Shown: piece by piece, positions 12,063-20,557 of the stretch
How the letters are laid out: every line of letters begins with the position of its first letter
How positions within the stretch are numbered: position 1 is the stretch's first letter
Origin: SIG459 sp045631645
GTDB taxonomy: Bacteria; Bacillota; Clostridia; Oscillospirales; Oscillospiraceae
Assembly (NCBI GenBank): GCA_045631645.1
Contig: JAZQVC010000004.1
Coordinates: 6,608-70,607 of the forward strand
Reading direction: 5' to 3'
DNA length: 64,000 nucleotides
Made by a program: the position numbers and the translations under genes
Notes under the pieces: model-generated
The model's input: the letters and a program-made list of their open reading frames with translations, nothing else
The model's database searches: none
What the model was told of the DNA's origin: nothing

Positions 12063-13154
12063 ATGTCTAACAGAATTTTCCAGAGCGTTATTGTTCAGAT
12101 GAAGGATGCTGCTGACCGCACCTTTGGCGTTGTCAATAATCAGGGCTATGTTGTTGCATGCAACGAACTCAGCCTCATCGGTTCTCTTCTCGATGATGTT
12201 CAGAGCATAAGCGGAGAAGCTCCTGACCAGATCTACGTCACCCCTGCCCGTACATATAAGATCTTCGGCAGCGTTGATTCCCAGTTTGATTATGCTGTAT
12301 TTGTCAACGGTCATGATGCTATTGCAAAATGCATTTGCGTTCTTGCAGCCGTCGCAATGGCTGAGGCAAAAACCAACTATGAAGAGAAGCATGATAAGGC
12401 AACATTCATCAAGAATATTATTTCCGATAATATTCTCCCCGGTGATGTGTATGTCCGCGCAAAGGAACTTCATTTCGCCGCTGATATTTATCGCGTTGTT
12501 TTCCTCATCCGTCAGGTAGGTAAGAGCGATGTTTCCGCCATTGAACTTCTTCAGAATCTTTTCCCCGACAGACAGCGTGATTTTGTCCTTTCTATCTCCG
12601 AAAGTGACCTTGTTCTTATAAAGGAAATGTCTCCCTCCTACGATAATTCCGAGCTTTTTGCAATCGCACAGAACATTGAGAACGCAATGCAGAAGGAGTT
12701 TGGCATTAAAACTGTCATTGGTATCGGCACCACCGCTCATCATCTTCGCGAGCTTGCTGACCGCTATAAGGAAGCCCAGGTGGCTATCGAAGTCGGCAAG
12801 GTATTCGATGATGATAACAGCATCATCCATTACGAAAATCTCGGCCTGGGACGCATTATCTATCAGCTGCCCACCACCCTTTGTGAAATGTTCCTTTCCG
12901 AAGTTTTCAAGAAGAACCCCATTGAAAGCCTTGATCAGGAAACTCTCTTCACCATTAACAAGTTCTTTGAGAACAATCTGAACGTTTCCGAGACCAGCCG
13001 CAAGCTTTTTGTACATAGAAACACCCTTGTATATCGCCTTGAGAAGATTAAGAAGCTTACCGGTCTTGATCTGCGCGAGTTTGACCATGCAATCATCTTC
13101 AAAGTTGCTCTGATGGTTAAAAAATATCTCAGCTCTCAGGTAAAGCAGTATTAA
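12063..13154 (+). CDS. PucR/CdaR-type transcriptional regulator
   Basis: 363 residues. The C-terminal ~60 residues (FFENNLNVSETSRKLFVHRN... then YRLEKIKKLTGLDLREFDHA) form the helix-turn-helix typical of the PucR/CdaR family, preceded by a GGDEF-like middle domain. The N-terminal ~130 residues do not match a sugar-diacid or purine sensor that I can name. RBS AGGAGGG precedes the ATG. It lies 79 bases before ftsE and on the same strand, so it may control or be co-transcribed with the FtsEX division cluster. The effector is unknown. Confidence 0.8.
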   Translation: MSNRIFQSVIVQMKDAADRTFGVVNNQGYVVACNELSLIGSLLDDVQSISGEAPDQIYVTPARTYKIFGSVDSQFDYAVFVNGHDAIAKCICVLAAVAMAEAKTNYEEKHDKATFIKNIISDNILPGDVYVRAKELHFAADIYRVVFLIRQVGKSDVSAIELLQNLFPDRQRDFVLSISESDLVLIKEMSPSYDNSELFAIAQNIENAMQKEFGIKTVIGIGTTAHHLRELADRYKEAQVAIEVGKVFDDDNSIIHYENLGLGRIIYQLPTTLCEMFLSEVFKKNPIESLDQETLFTINKFFENNLNVSETSRKLFVHRNTLVYRLEKIKKLTGLDLREFDHAIIFKVALMVKKYLSSQVKQY

Positions 13155-13159
13155 TTTTA

Positions 13160-13199
13160 ACATTAAAATCAGGAAGCAAATTTGATGCTTTTTTAATGT
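13160..13199 (+). other. Hairpin between the regulator gene and ftsE
   Basis: ACATTAAAA pairs with TTTTAATGT, with an inner AAGCA / TGCTT stem. It could be a weak terminator or a processing site that separates expression of the regulator from ftsEX. Confidence 0.4.
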
Positions 13200-13233
13200 A
13201 GATTGAATCCAACAAAATGGAGGAATGTGATTT

Positions 13234-13923
13234 ATGATTTCAATTAACGATGTTTCAATGGTTTATAAAACCAGCGGAACCGTCGCTGCAAATCACCTTA
13301 ATATCAATATCGAAGAGGGCGAGTTTGTATTTCTTGTCGGTCCTTCCGGAAGCGGTAAGACCACTATCATCAAGCTCCTCACCGGTGAGATAAAGGCAAG
13401 CGAAGGTGAAATCAGCGTCAACGGATACGACCTTAGCACTATTCGCCGCCGCATGCTGCCCAAGTTCCGCCGCACTCTCGGCGTAATTTTCCAGGATTTC
13501 CGTCTTATCGAGGATAAGACTGTTTATGACAATGTTGCTTTTGCTATGCATGTTGTAGGCGCATCCAAGAAGGAAATTCAGGAGCGCGTGCCCTATGTTC
13601 TGGCTCTCGTCGGCCTTGAGGGACGCGAGAAGCGTTATCCTCAGGAGCTTTCCGGCGGTGAGCAGCAGCGTGTTGCTATCGCAAGAGCTCTTGTAAACCG
13701 TCCCCGCGTTATCATCGCGGACGAGCCCACCGGCAACCTTGACCCCGCAAAGAGCCTTGAGCTCATGCTTTTGCTTCAGAAGATCAACGAACTGGGTACC
13801 ACCGTTCTGGTTGTTACCCACGAAAAGGAACTGGTAAACGCCTTTGCCAAGCGAGTAATTTCAATCGAGGCAGGCAGTGTAGTCAGTGACGGAATGGATG
13901 GGTATTACGCATATGAAGCTTAA
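13234..13923 (+). CDS. ftsE: Cell division ATP-binding protein FtsE
   Basis: ABC ATPase of the FtsEX complex, 229 residues. Walker A GPSGSGKTT at residues 36-44, Q-loop FQDF, signature LSGGEQQRVAIARAL, Walker B VIIADEPTGNLDP and the switch His in VVTHEKEL. FtsE hydrolyses ATP in the cytoplasm to drive conformational changes in FtsX, which regulates peptidoglycan hydrolases outside the membrane. The last 11 bases overlap ftsX. The M23 peptidase gene two positions downstream is the likely target of the complex. Confidence 0.96.
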   Translation: MISINDVSMVYKTSGTVAANHLNINIEEGEFVFLVGPSGSGKTTIIKLLTGEIKASEGEISVNGYDLSTIRRRMLPKFRRTLGVIFQDFRLIEDKTVYDNVAFAMHVVGASKKEIQERVPYVLALVGLEGREKRYPQELSGGEQQRVAIARALVNRPRVIIADEPTGNLDPAKSLELMLLLQKINELGTTVLVVTHEKELVNAFAKRVISIEAGSVVSDGMDGYYAYEA

Positions 13924-14800
13924 CAGACTCTTTCACCTCATAAAAGAGGGTATTAAAAGCATATTCACTCACGGATTTATGTCTTTCGCATCCGTGACCA
14001 TTATTGTGGCCTGCCTGCTTATCATGGGCAGCTTCTCCCTTCTCAGCTTTAACATCAACGAGATGATCGGTGAGATGGAGCGCGATAACGAAATTCTTGC
14101 TTTCGTTGATGAAGAACTCAGCGACGAAGAGGCAATGGATATTCAGCATCGCATTGAGGCAATCAGCAACGTCAGCTCTGTTCGATTTGTTTCCCGCGAG
14201 GAAGCTTTTGAGAATTTCAAGGCTGAGTATGACGATGACTCCAGATTTGAAGATCTCCCCGACACAACCCTTCGCCATAGATACGCTATCCACATGGAAG
14301 ATCTGGCTCTTATGGAGAGCACTGCAGCAGACATCAAGGCTGTGAACGGCATTGCTGATGTTGGCGCTGAGCTTGAAATAGGCAAGGCAATTATTGTTGT
14401 ACGCAATGTTATCAGTGTTGTTTCTCTTATCATCATTGCAATTCTCTTTGTCGTCAGCGTGTTTATCATGAACAACACCATTAAGCTCGCTACATATAGC
14501 CGCAGAGAAGAGATTGCTATAATGAAGATGGTTGGAGCAAGCAATTCCTTCATTCGCTTCCCCTTTGTTGTTGAAGGTCTTATCCTCGGCCTTCTGGGCG
14601 GCGCTATTGCATTCTTTGTCCAGTGGGGTCTTTATAGTCTCGTAACCGAGAAGATGATGACCAGCCTTATCGGCACTCTTGTCAGCGTTGTTGCCTTTGA
14701 TGTTCTTCTTTGGCCCATGCTGGCAGTGTTCCTCGGAATTGGACTTATTGTCGGCGTTTTCGGCAGCAGTGTTGCAATCAGAAACTATTTGAAGGTCTGA
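13913..14800 (+). CDS. ftsX: Permease-like cell division protein FtsX
   Basis: 295 residues from the ATG that gives MKLNRLFHLIKEGIKSI and overlaps the end of ftsE; an earlier in-frame start at 13886 would add nine residues but has a poorer fit to the family. One membrane helix near residues 20-45, an extracytoplasmic domain of about 110 residues (LAFVDEELSDEEAMD...), then three C-terminal helices of the MacB/FtsX permease fold (VVSLIIIAILFVVSVFIM; MKMVGASNSFIRFPFVVEGL). Works with FtsE to activate septal or lateral wall hydrolysis. Confidence 0.95.
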   Translation: MKLNRLFHLIKEGIKSIFTHGFMSFASVTIIVACLLIMGSFSLLSFNINEMIGEMERDNEILAFVDEELSDEEAMDIQHRIEAISNVSSVRFVSREEAFENFKAEYDDDSRFEDLPDTTLRHRYAIHMEDLALMESTAADIKAVNGIADVGAELEIGKAIIVVRNVISVVSLIIIAILFVVSVFIMNNTIKLATYSRREEIAIMKMVGASNSFIRFPFVVEGLILGLLGGAIAFFVQWGLYSLVTEKMMTSLIGTLVSVVAFDVLLWPMLAVFLGIGLIVGVFGSSVAIRNYLKV

Positions 14801-14846
14801 TAAGATCCCGACAGAGCTTTATTTATTCCCCTCAAAGGAGGACTTT

Positions 14847-16115
14847 ATGTCTAACAAAAAATTTGTACGCATTGTCTGCCTCGTTCTTGCGGCAGTAATG
14901 CTTATCGGCCTTGTGTTTGTGGGCGTTGGCAGCTTTTCTGCCGGAGCAGTAAGCCAGGCTGATATTGATGCTCTTGAAGATGAGCGTCAGGCTATTCGCG
15001 ACCAGCAGGACCTTGTTATCGAACAGATGTCGGCGCTTGAGGATGAAAAAGCCTCCGTTATTGCCCGCAAGGAAGCTCTGGATAAGCAGAATGAGCTCAA
15101 CCGTCAGGAAATTGAGATAATCAATGAGCAGATTGAGCTTTATGATGAGATGATCTCCAATAAGGAGATTGAGCTTGCCGAAGCCGTTGCAGCCGAGGAG
15201 AAGCAGTTTGAAGTTTACCGCGGCCGCGTAAGAGCAATGGAGGAAAACAGCTCCTGGTCTTATCTTTCCTTCATCCTCAAAGCCGGTAGCATTTCCGAAA
15301 TGCTTGGTCGTCTGGATGATATTCTGGACATTATGAAGTATGACCAGGCTCTTGAGGAAGAGTATGTTGCCGCACGCGAGTTCGTTGAAGAAGTCAAGGC
15401 CGAATATGAGCTTATCCAGGAACAGCAGGAGGAGAAGAAAGAAGAACTCACTGCCGAAAAGGAAAAGCTTGAAAAGGAAATCGAGAAGGCCTTTGTCATG
15501 ATCCAGGAACTGGAGGATGATATTGCGGCTTATACCGAGGCCTATAATGAGAACCAGCTTCTCGAGGTTGAGGTAAATAACAAGATCGAGCAGAAACAGA
15601 AGGAACTTGCAGCCCAGCAGGCCGCACAGCAGCGTCCCAGTTATAGCGGTGGCGGCGTCGGCGGTGCAGGCAGCACCGTGCCCTCCATCGGTACCAACAC
15701 CGGCGGCGGTTATTATTGGCCCGTAAGCTCCACTTACATAACCAGCGCTTTCGGAGATCGCGTGCATCCCATATTCGGAACTGTTAAGTTCCACGCAGGT
15801 GTTGACGTTGCTGCAAACGCAGGGGCTACCATCGGCGCTGCTCAGGCAGGCACCGTAGGTATTGCCGAATACAGCTCTTCTTACGGAAACTATGTTGTTG
15901 TCTATCATGCAGATGGCAACTCCACCCTTTATGCTCATATGAGCTCAATGGCTGTCACCGCAGGTCAGTATGTAAGCCGCGGACAGACCCTTGGTTATGT
16001 CGGTTCTACCGGCTGGTCCACAGGTCCCCACCTCCATTATGAGGTTCGTATGGGCGGCTGTGTTGACCCCCTCAGCTTCTATAACATAGGATTTTCTTTC
16101 TCTCCCACTGCCTGA
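14847..16115 (+). CDS. M23 peptidase with N-terminal coiled coil (FtsEX-linked murein hydrolase)
   Basis: 422 residues. A signal peptide covers about residues 1-34. Residues about 35-255 form a long coiled coil (heptads rich in Glu, Lys and Leu) as in EnvC, then a Gly/Ser/Pro-rich linker and a LytM/M23 domain from about residue 290. The zinc and catalytic residues are present: His316 and Asp320 (HAGVD), the His in YAHMS, and His395 and His397 (HLH). Escherichia coli EnvC and NlpD have lost these residues and only activate amidases, so this protein probably cuts peptidoglycan itself. Position after ftsX suggests FtsX recruits it. Confidence 0.9.
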   Translation: MSNKKFVRIVCLVLAAVMLIGLVFVGVGSFSAGAVSQADIDALEDERQAIRDQQDLVIEQMSALEDEKASVIARKEALDKQNELNRQEIEIINEQIELYDEMISNKEIELAEAVAAEEKQFEVYRGRVRAMEENSSWSYLSFILKAGSISEMLGRLDDILDIMKYDQALEEEYVAAREFVEEVKAEYELIQEQQEEKKEELTAEKEKLEKEIEKAFVMIQELEDDIAAYTEAYNENQLLEVEVNNKIEQKQKELAAQQAAQQRPSYSGGGVGGAGSTVPSIGTNTGGGYYWPVSSTYITSAFGDRVHPIFGTVKFHAGVDVAANAGATIGAAQAGTVGIAEYSSSYGNYVVVYHADGNSTLYAHMSSMAVTAGQYVSRGQTLGYVGSTGWSTGPHLHYEVRMGGCVDPLSFYNIGFSFSPTA

Positions 16116-16130
16116 TTGGGGAGATAATAT

Positions 16131-16175
16131 AAGTAACTGCCGGACTGTTTTTCCAGTCGGGCAGTTACTTTTAGT
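16131..16175 (+). terminator. Terminator after the M23 peptidase gene
   Basis: Stem AAGTAACTGCC-GGACTG / CAGTC-GGGCAGTTACTT with a T-rich loop and T run. It marks the end of the ftsEX unit. Confidence 0.85.
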
Positions 16176-16223
16176 TATATAAGCCATACTATTACAGTAT
16201 TTTTCATCAAAGTGGTGATATAG

Positions 16224-17363
16224 TTGAACAGAAAATATGGATTTTGGTCTACGCTGGTATTGTGTTTTGGTTCTGCAGTGCTTACCCTTGCAATTATTAC
16301 AGCCTTATTTGTTAACTTTGCAGGTGGCAGGGAAGGCCTCGCATTTCTGAGCAAAATCAATACTGTCCGCAGCGTTGTTGATGAGTTTTATGTTGCCGAT
16401 GTGGACTGGAACGCTGCCGCGGATGAGGTCTCCGCTGCAATCGTTAACGCATCGGGCGACCGCTGGAGCTATTATATGTCTGCAGAGCAATGTGCAGCAT
16501 ATATGGATAGAACTCAAAACTCCACCAAGGGAATAGGCGTAAGCGTCACCCTTGATGAGCAGGGAAGAGGAGCCTATGTTGTAAGCGTTGTACCCGGATA
16601 TCCTGCTGAAAGAGCGGGCATAAGAGCAGGCTGCGTGCTCACCGTTGTCAACGGTAAAAGCCTGGCAGGCTTTGATATAAGCGAGATGAGCGCTCTTATC
16701 AAATCCCAGAGCGGAGAGTATGAGATTCTTTTCCTTAACCCCGAGGGTGTGACCGAAACAGCTCTCATTACAAACGAGATTATCTATAATAGCCCCGTTT
16801 CCCACCGAATGGAGGAAAACAATATAGGCTATATCCGCATAGATAATTTCGAAAAAGGCGCCTGCGATGATTCCATAGCTGCCATTGAGGTGCTGAGGGA
16901 GCAGGGAGCAAAAGCCCTTGTTTTTGACGTTCGCTCAAATCCGGGTGGACAGCTTGGTGAACTGACAAGGCTTCTGGACTATCTTCTCCCTGCTGGCGAG
17001 ATATTCGTCAGCGTAAGCGCTGATGGCGAGGAAAATATTTTTTATTCCGAAGAGGGCAGCATAAGCATGCCAATGGTGGTTCTCATTAATGAGCACAGCT
17101 ATTCCGCTGCGGAGTTTTTCGCTGCTGCGCTTCGGGAATACGAGGTGGCAACTGTTGTGGGAATGCCCAGCACCGGCAAGGCAAGAAGCCAGCAGACTTT
17201 TATCCTCGATGACGGCAGTGCCGTTCATATTTCCACACACAATTATCTTACCCCCAATAGAGTGAGCCTTGCAGAGCAGGGCGGATTAATCCCCGATATT
17301 CAGGTGGAGATTATTGGCAGTGTGGATAGCCAGCTTATGAAAGCTTTGGAATATCTTTCTTGA
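16224..17363 (+). CDS. S41-family C-terminal processing peptidase
   Basis: 379 residues starting at TTG, chosen because GTGGTGAT lies 6-12 bases upstream and the reading begins with a membrane helix (about residues 8-30). A PDZ domain (about residues 95-185, GIGVSVTLDEQGRGAYVVSV and GYPAERAGIRAGC) precedes the tail-protease fold. The catalytic Ser294 (HSYSAAEF) and Lys319 (STGKARSQ) are 25 residues apart as in CtpA/CtpB. Such proteases cut extracytoplasmic proteins from their C-terminus and in several bacteria control the level of wall hydrolases, which fits the M23 neighbour. Confidence 0.92.
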   Translation: MNRKYGFWSTLVLCFGSAVLTLAIITALFVNFAGGREGLAFLSKINTVRSVVDEFYVADVDWNAAADEVSAAIVNASGDRWSYYMSAEQCAAYMDRTQNSTKGIGVSVTLDEQGRGAYVVSVVPGYPAERAGIRAGCVLTVVNGKSLAGFDISEMSALIKSQSGEYEILFLNPEGVTETALITNEIIYNSPVSHRMEENNIGYIRIDNFEKGACDDSIAAIEVLREQGAKALVFDVRSNPGGQLGELTRLLDYLLPAGEIFVSVSADGEENIFYSEEGSISMPMVVLINEHSYSAAEFFAAALREYEVATVVGMPSTGKARSQQTFILDDGSAVHISTHNYLTPNRVSLAEQGGLIPDIQVEIIGSVDSQLMKALEYLS

Positions 17364-17388
17364 CATAAAGCGAACTTGCACTTATAAT
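17360..17388 (+). promoter_or_regulatory. Consensus promoter of greA-lysS
   Basis: TTGACA, exactly 17 bases, TATAAT. The -35 hexamer overlaps the stop codon of the S41 peptidase gene. Confidence 0.88.
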
Positions 17389-17455
17389 ACAAGATTGGTA
17401 TTTAGCGTACTTTATTAATAAAAAATAATTACAATATATCGGAAGGAAGACAGTA

Positions 17456-17932
17456 ATGGGTAACGAAAACAGATTCAAAATGAGTCAGGAGCGCCTTGAC
17501 GAGCTTAAGCAGGAACTGGAATATCTCCAGACCGTCAGGGAAAAGGAAGTAGCCGAGCAGATCAAGGAAGCAAGAAGCTTCGGTGACCTTTCCGAAAACA
17601 GCGAATATGACGAGGCAAAAACCGAACAGGGCAAGCTCTATTCCAGAATCGCAGAGGTCAAGAACCTCATCGAAAATGCTGAAATCATCGAAGTAACCCA
17701 TCTTGCAGGCAAGGTCGGCCACGGCAGCCGCGTTAAGGTTAAGGACCTTGAGGAGAACATCGTTGAAGAGTATCAGATCGTTGGTTCTCAGGAAGCCAAC
17801 CCCATGATCGGCCGCATCTCCAGCGACAGCCCCTTCGGCCGTGGACTTCTCGGTCACGTTGTTGGCGAGATCGTCACCATTGATGCTCCCGCAGGCCAGC
17901 TCCAGTTCGAAATACTGGAAATCAATAACTGA
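17456..17932 (+). CDS. greA: Transcription elongation factor GreA
   Basis: 158 residues. The N-terminal coiled-coil (about residues 10-75, with ARSFGDLSENSEYDEAKTEQ at its tip) reaches into the RNA polymerase secondary channel and stimulates cleavage of backtracked RNA; the C-terminal FKBP-like domain ends the protein. The acidic tip residues Asp and Glu are present, so this is a true Gre factor and not an anti-Gre homologue. ATG is set by GGAAGG. The lysS start follows 14 bases after the stop. Confidence 0.97.
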   Translation: MGNENRFKMSQERLDELKQELEYLQTVREKEVAEQIKEARSFGDLSENSEYDEAKTEQGKLYSRIAEVKNLIENAEIIEVTHLAGKVGHGSRVKVKDLEENIVEEYQIVGSQEANPMIGRISSDSPFGRGLLGHVVGEIVTIDAPAGQLQFEILEINN

Positions 17933-17946
17933 TTGGAGTGCTTATA

Positions 17947-19449
17947 ATGAGCGAAGAGATAAAGAACGTCCCTCAGGAGGAGAATCTCAGCGAGCTTCTG
18001 CAGATTCGCCGCGATAAGCTCAAGAACCTTCAGGATGAAGGCCGCGATCCTTTTGTGATCACCAAGTTTGATCGCAGCGCATTTTCCGCAGACATCAAGG
18101 CTGACTATGAAGCCTTTGAGGGCAAGACCGTTTCCGTTGCAGGACGCATTATGTCCAAGCGCGGAATGGGTAAGGCCATTTTCTGCCATATTAAGGATGA
18201 CCGCGGACAGATTCAGCTTTACATCAAGAAAGACTCCGTTTCCGAAACTGAGTTTGCAGATTTCCGCAAGTATGATATCGGCGATATCATCGGTATTACC
18301 GGTTTCGTCTTCAAGACCAAGACCGAGGAAATTTCCGTTCACGCAGAGAAGGTTAGCCTCCTCAGCAAGAGTCTGCGTCCTCTCCCCGAAAAGTTCCACG
18401 GTATGACCAACACGGAGCTTAAGTATCGCCAGCGCTACGTTGACCTTATTATGTCCGACGCAAGCCGCCGCAACTTCGATATTCGCTCCAAGTTCATCCG
18501 TTTCCTCCGCAGCTATCTGGATAACAGAGGCTATATGGAGGTTGAAACCCCCGTCCTCAACACCATCGCAGGCGGTGCAGCTGCCCGTCCCTTCATTACT
18601 CACCATAACACTCTGGATATCGATATGTATATGCGTATCGCAACCGAGCTGCCCCTCAAGCGCCTCATTGTTGGCGGCATTGAGCGTGTTTATGAAATCG
18701 GACGCATCTTCCGCAACGAAGGTATGGACACCAAGCATAACCCCGAGTTCACCACTGTTGAGCTTTATGAGGCTTATGCCGATTTCCACGATATGATGGA
18801 TATCGCAGAGGGCGTTATTGCAGGTGCTGCAAACGAGATTCTCGGTTCTTATCAGGTAGAGTGGATGGGCGAGACCATCGACCTCACTCCCGGTTGGAGA
18901 AGACTCAGCATGGTTGATGCTGTTAAGGAATATGTTGGTATCGACTTCGGCGCAATCAGCGATGACGCTGAGGCTGTTGCTGCCGCAAAGGCAATCGGCG
19001 TTGAACTTGCCGATGCAGCAGAGAAGACATGGGGCAACGCTCTTTACGCATGCTTCGATCAGCGGGGTGAAGAGAAGCTTATCCAGCCCACCTTCATCAC
19101 CATGTATCCCGTTGAGGTCAGCCCCCTGACCAAGCGCAGCCCCGCTGACCCCCGCCTCACCGAGCGCTTTGAGCTTTTCATTTGCCACAGTGAGCTGGCA
19201 AATGCTTATTCCGAGCTCAATGACCCCATCGACCAGCGCTATCGTTTCGAGAAGCAGGTTGAGCAGCGCGAGCGTGGCGACCATGAAACCGAGATGCTGG
19301 ACGAGGACTTCCTCCTGGCTCTGGAGTATGGCATGCCTCCCACCGGCGGCATGGGTATGGGCATTGACCGCTGCGTCATGCTTCTTACCGGCTGCGACTC
19401 CATCCGCGATGTCCTCCTGTTCCCCACCATGAAGCCCCTGGCAGAATAA
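17947..19449 (+). CDS. lysS: Lysyl-tRNA synthetase (class II)
   Basis: 500 residues from the ATG after GGAG at 17935-17938; an in-frame GTG nine bases upstream is possible but sits inside the RBS. N-terminal OB-fold anticodon-binding domain (about residues 50-160, VAGRIMSKRGMGKAIFCHI) and class II catalytic core with motif 2 (FRNEGMDTKHNPEFTTVELYEA) and motif 3 (GMPPTGGMGMGIDR). Length and motifs are typical. Second gene of the greA operon, ended by a terminator. Confidence 0.97.
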   Translation: MSEEIKNVPQEENLSELLQIRRDKLKNLQDEGRDPFVITKFDRSAFSADIKADYEAFEGKTVSVAGRIMSKRGMGKAIFCHIKDDRGQIQLYIKKDSVSETEFADFRKYDIGDIIGITGFVFKTKTEEISVHAEKVSLLSKSLRPLPEKFHGMTNTELKYRQRYVDLIMSDASRRNFDIRSKFIRFLRSYLDNRGYMEVETPVLNTIAGGAAARPFITHHNTLDIDMYMRIATELPLKRLIVGGIERVYEIGRIFRNEGMDTKHNPEFTTVELYEAYADFHDMMDIAEGVIAGAANEILGSYQVEWMGETIDLTPGWRRLSMVDAVKEYVGIDFGAISDDAEAVAAAKAIGVELADAAEKTWGNALYACFDQRGEEKLIQPTFITMYPVEVSPLTKRSPADPRLTERFELFICHSELANAYSELNDPIDQRYRFEKQVEQRERGDHETEMLDEDFLLALEYGMPPTGGMGMGIDRCVMLLTGCDSIRDVLLFPTMKPLAE

Positions 19450-19459
19450 CAAGTTATAA

Positions 19460-19503
19460 AAAACAGCCGCACGTAGTTAAAAATATGTGCAGCTGTTTTT
19501 TTG
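19460..19503 (+). terminator. Terminator after lysS
   Basis: Stem AACAGC-C-GCAC / GTGC-A-GCTGTT with one mismatch and an A-rich loop, followed by a run of seven T. Confidence 0.85.
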
Positions 19504-19513
19504 TTGATTTTGT

Positions 19514-19832
19514 GTAAAAATATGGTAAAGTTGTTGTCACTCCCAACTATGTATTCTGCAAGAGACGTGGATATATGTTCAGCCATGATGAAATAGTATA
19601 GGCATACAGACATACTCATACAACCTCCTTACTCCTCATTCCTATCAAAACAGTCGACTCTGTTTATATTGCAACCAAAAACATGAAGCCCACTCAGGTT
19701 GCATCTATGGGTAAGGACAAGCATGGCGAAATCAAGAACATTCTTATTGATATTTATAATCATAATAATAACTGCCTCATCGGTTACACCGATGAAGACA
19801 AGGCAAAGTATAACGCCCTCAAAAGCAGATAA
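19514..19832 (+). pseudogene. Decayed reading frame of unknown origin
   Basis: One frame reads KVVVTPNYVFCKRRGYMFSHDEIV, meets TAG at 19599, then continues in the same frame. From about 19641 it reads again with native-like codon choice (PIKTVDSVYIATKNMK..., then GKDKHGEIKNILIDIYN...) and stops at 19832. There is no RBS at the in-frame ATG at 19683, and the stretch between 19602 and 19640 looks non-coding. This suggests the remnant of a gene that has lost its start and gained a stop. I do not recognise the family. A 49-residue protein from 19683 is the alternative reading. Confidence 0.4.
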
Positions 19833-19878
19833 AAGCTTACGAGTGGCAACAAGCCCAAGCATAATAACGAGCTTCGAA

Positions 19879-19913
19879 AAAAGCGGCGCAGCCATATAGG
19901 CTGCACCGCTTTT
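19879..19913. terminator. Bidirectional terminator
   Basis: AAAAGCGG-C-GCAGCC / GGCTGC-A-CCGCTTTT with a small AT-rich loop and T or A runs on both sides. It ends the lipoprotein gene on - and whatever is transcribed from the left. Confidence 0.85.
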
Positions 19914-19915
19914 CT

Positions 19916-20422
19916 TTATTTCAAAATTTCACTCAAAAATTCCCCGTTATAATTTTCACCAAAGCCGTTTGAGGCCACCAAAGACCAGGAATAGCCCTCA
20001 TAGCTTATAATGATCTTGGCTGAGCTGTGCTCTGCGGAGGAATATTCGCTTATTTTGGCGCCATCTGCGCTTGTTTCGTTGATTATCTCATAATTCGTGT
20101 AATCGCCGGATATGTCCTGTCCTTCGCCCAGCTGTTTTCTTACGCAGACTTCCATCTCGTCTTTTTGATAATTAAGCTCCAAAAGCACGTCGTTCATTGT
20201 GCGGAACGATACTGCGCTGAAGCCCTCGATATTCGCAGAAAGGCCCAAGGGGAAGCCTACGGCGTTTTCTGCGTCTTTCAGATTGGCGTGGCTTTTCCAT
20301 GGGTTGGCTATCATGGTGTTTCCCGTTTCTTCCGGTGTGGCATACTCTTTGCCGCAGCCGAAAAGGAAGAAGGGAAGGGCGAGACACAAAATTATAATTA
20401 CTGCAAATTTTCTCATGGGCAC
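19916..20422 (-). CDS. Lipoprotein, possibly DUF4367-like
   Basis: 168 residues. Signal peptide with lipobox LFGC (Cys near residue 23), so it is likely lipidated and held on the outer face of the membrane. The mature part contains NPWKSHANLKDAENAVGF, LSANIEGFSAVSFRTMND and EDISGDY-like segments that resemble the DUF4367 family as I recall it; the match is not certain. The gene faces the XRE regulator across a 135-base divergent spacer, so the two may share control. Function unknown. Confidence 0.65.
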   Translation of the reverse strand: MPMRKFAVIIILCLALPFFLFGCGKEYATPEETGNTMIANPWKSHANLKDAENAVGFPLGLSANIEGFSAVSFRTMNDVLLELNYQKDEMEVCVRKQLGEGQDISGDYTNYEIINETSADGAKISEYSSAEHSSAKIIISYEGYSWSLVASNGFGENYNGEFLSEILK

Positions 20423-20490
20423 AAGTCTCCTTTGATCTATGTGTTGGATTATATCATAAAAAATGAAAACATCAATATTTGTGCGCCGAT

Positions 20491-20540
20491 GTGACCGAGC
20501 GTCACTTTTATTCCTTGCGAAATTAGGCTAAAATTAGCCT
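20491..20540. promoter_or_regulatory. Operator-like palindromes before the XRE gene
   Basis: Two inverted repeats: GTGAC-CGAGC-GTCAC at 20491-20505 and AGGCTAA-AA-TTAGCCT at 20525-20540. The second encloses TAAAAT, a possible -10 element for the + strand gene. They are candidate binding sites for the XRE protein encoded just downstream. Confidence 0.45.
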
Positions 20541-20557
20541 CGAAAGGGGAGAGGACA

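Noticed and set aside
19699..19899. 66-residue + strand frame with poly-Ile stretch
   Set aside because: It is a shifted reading of the better-supported decayed frame and runs into the terminator stem; no RBS.
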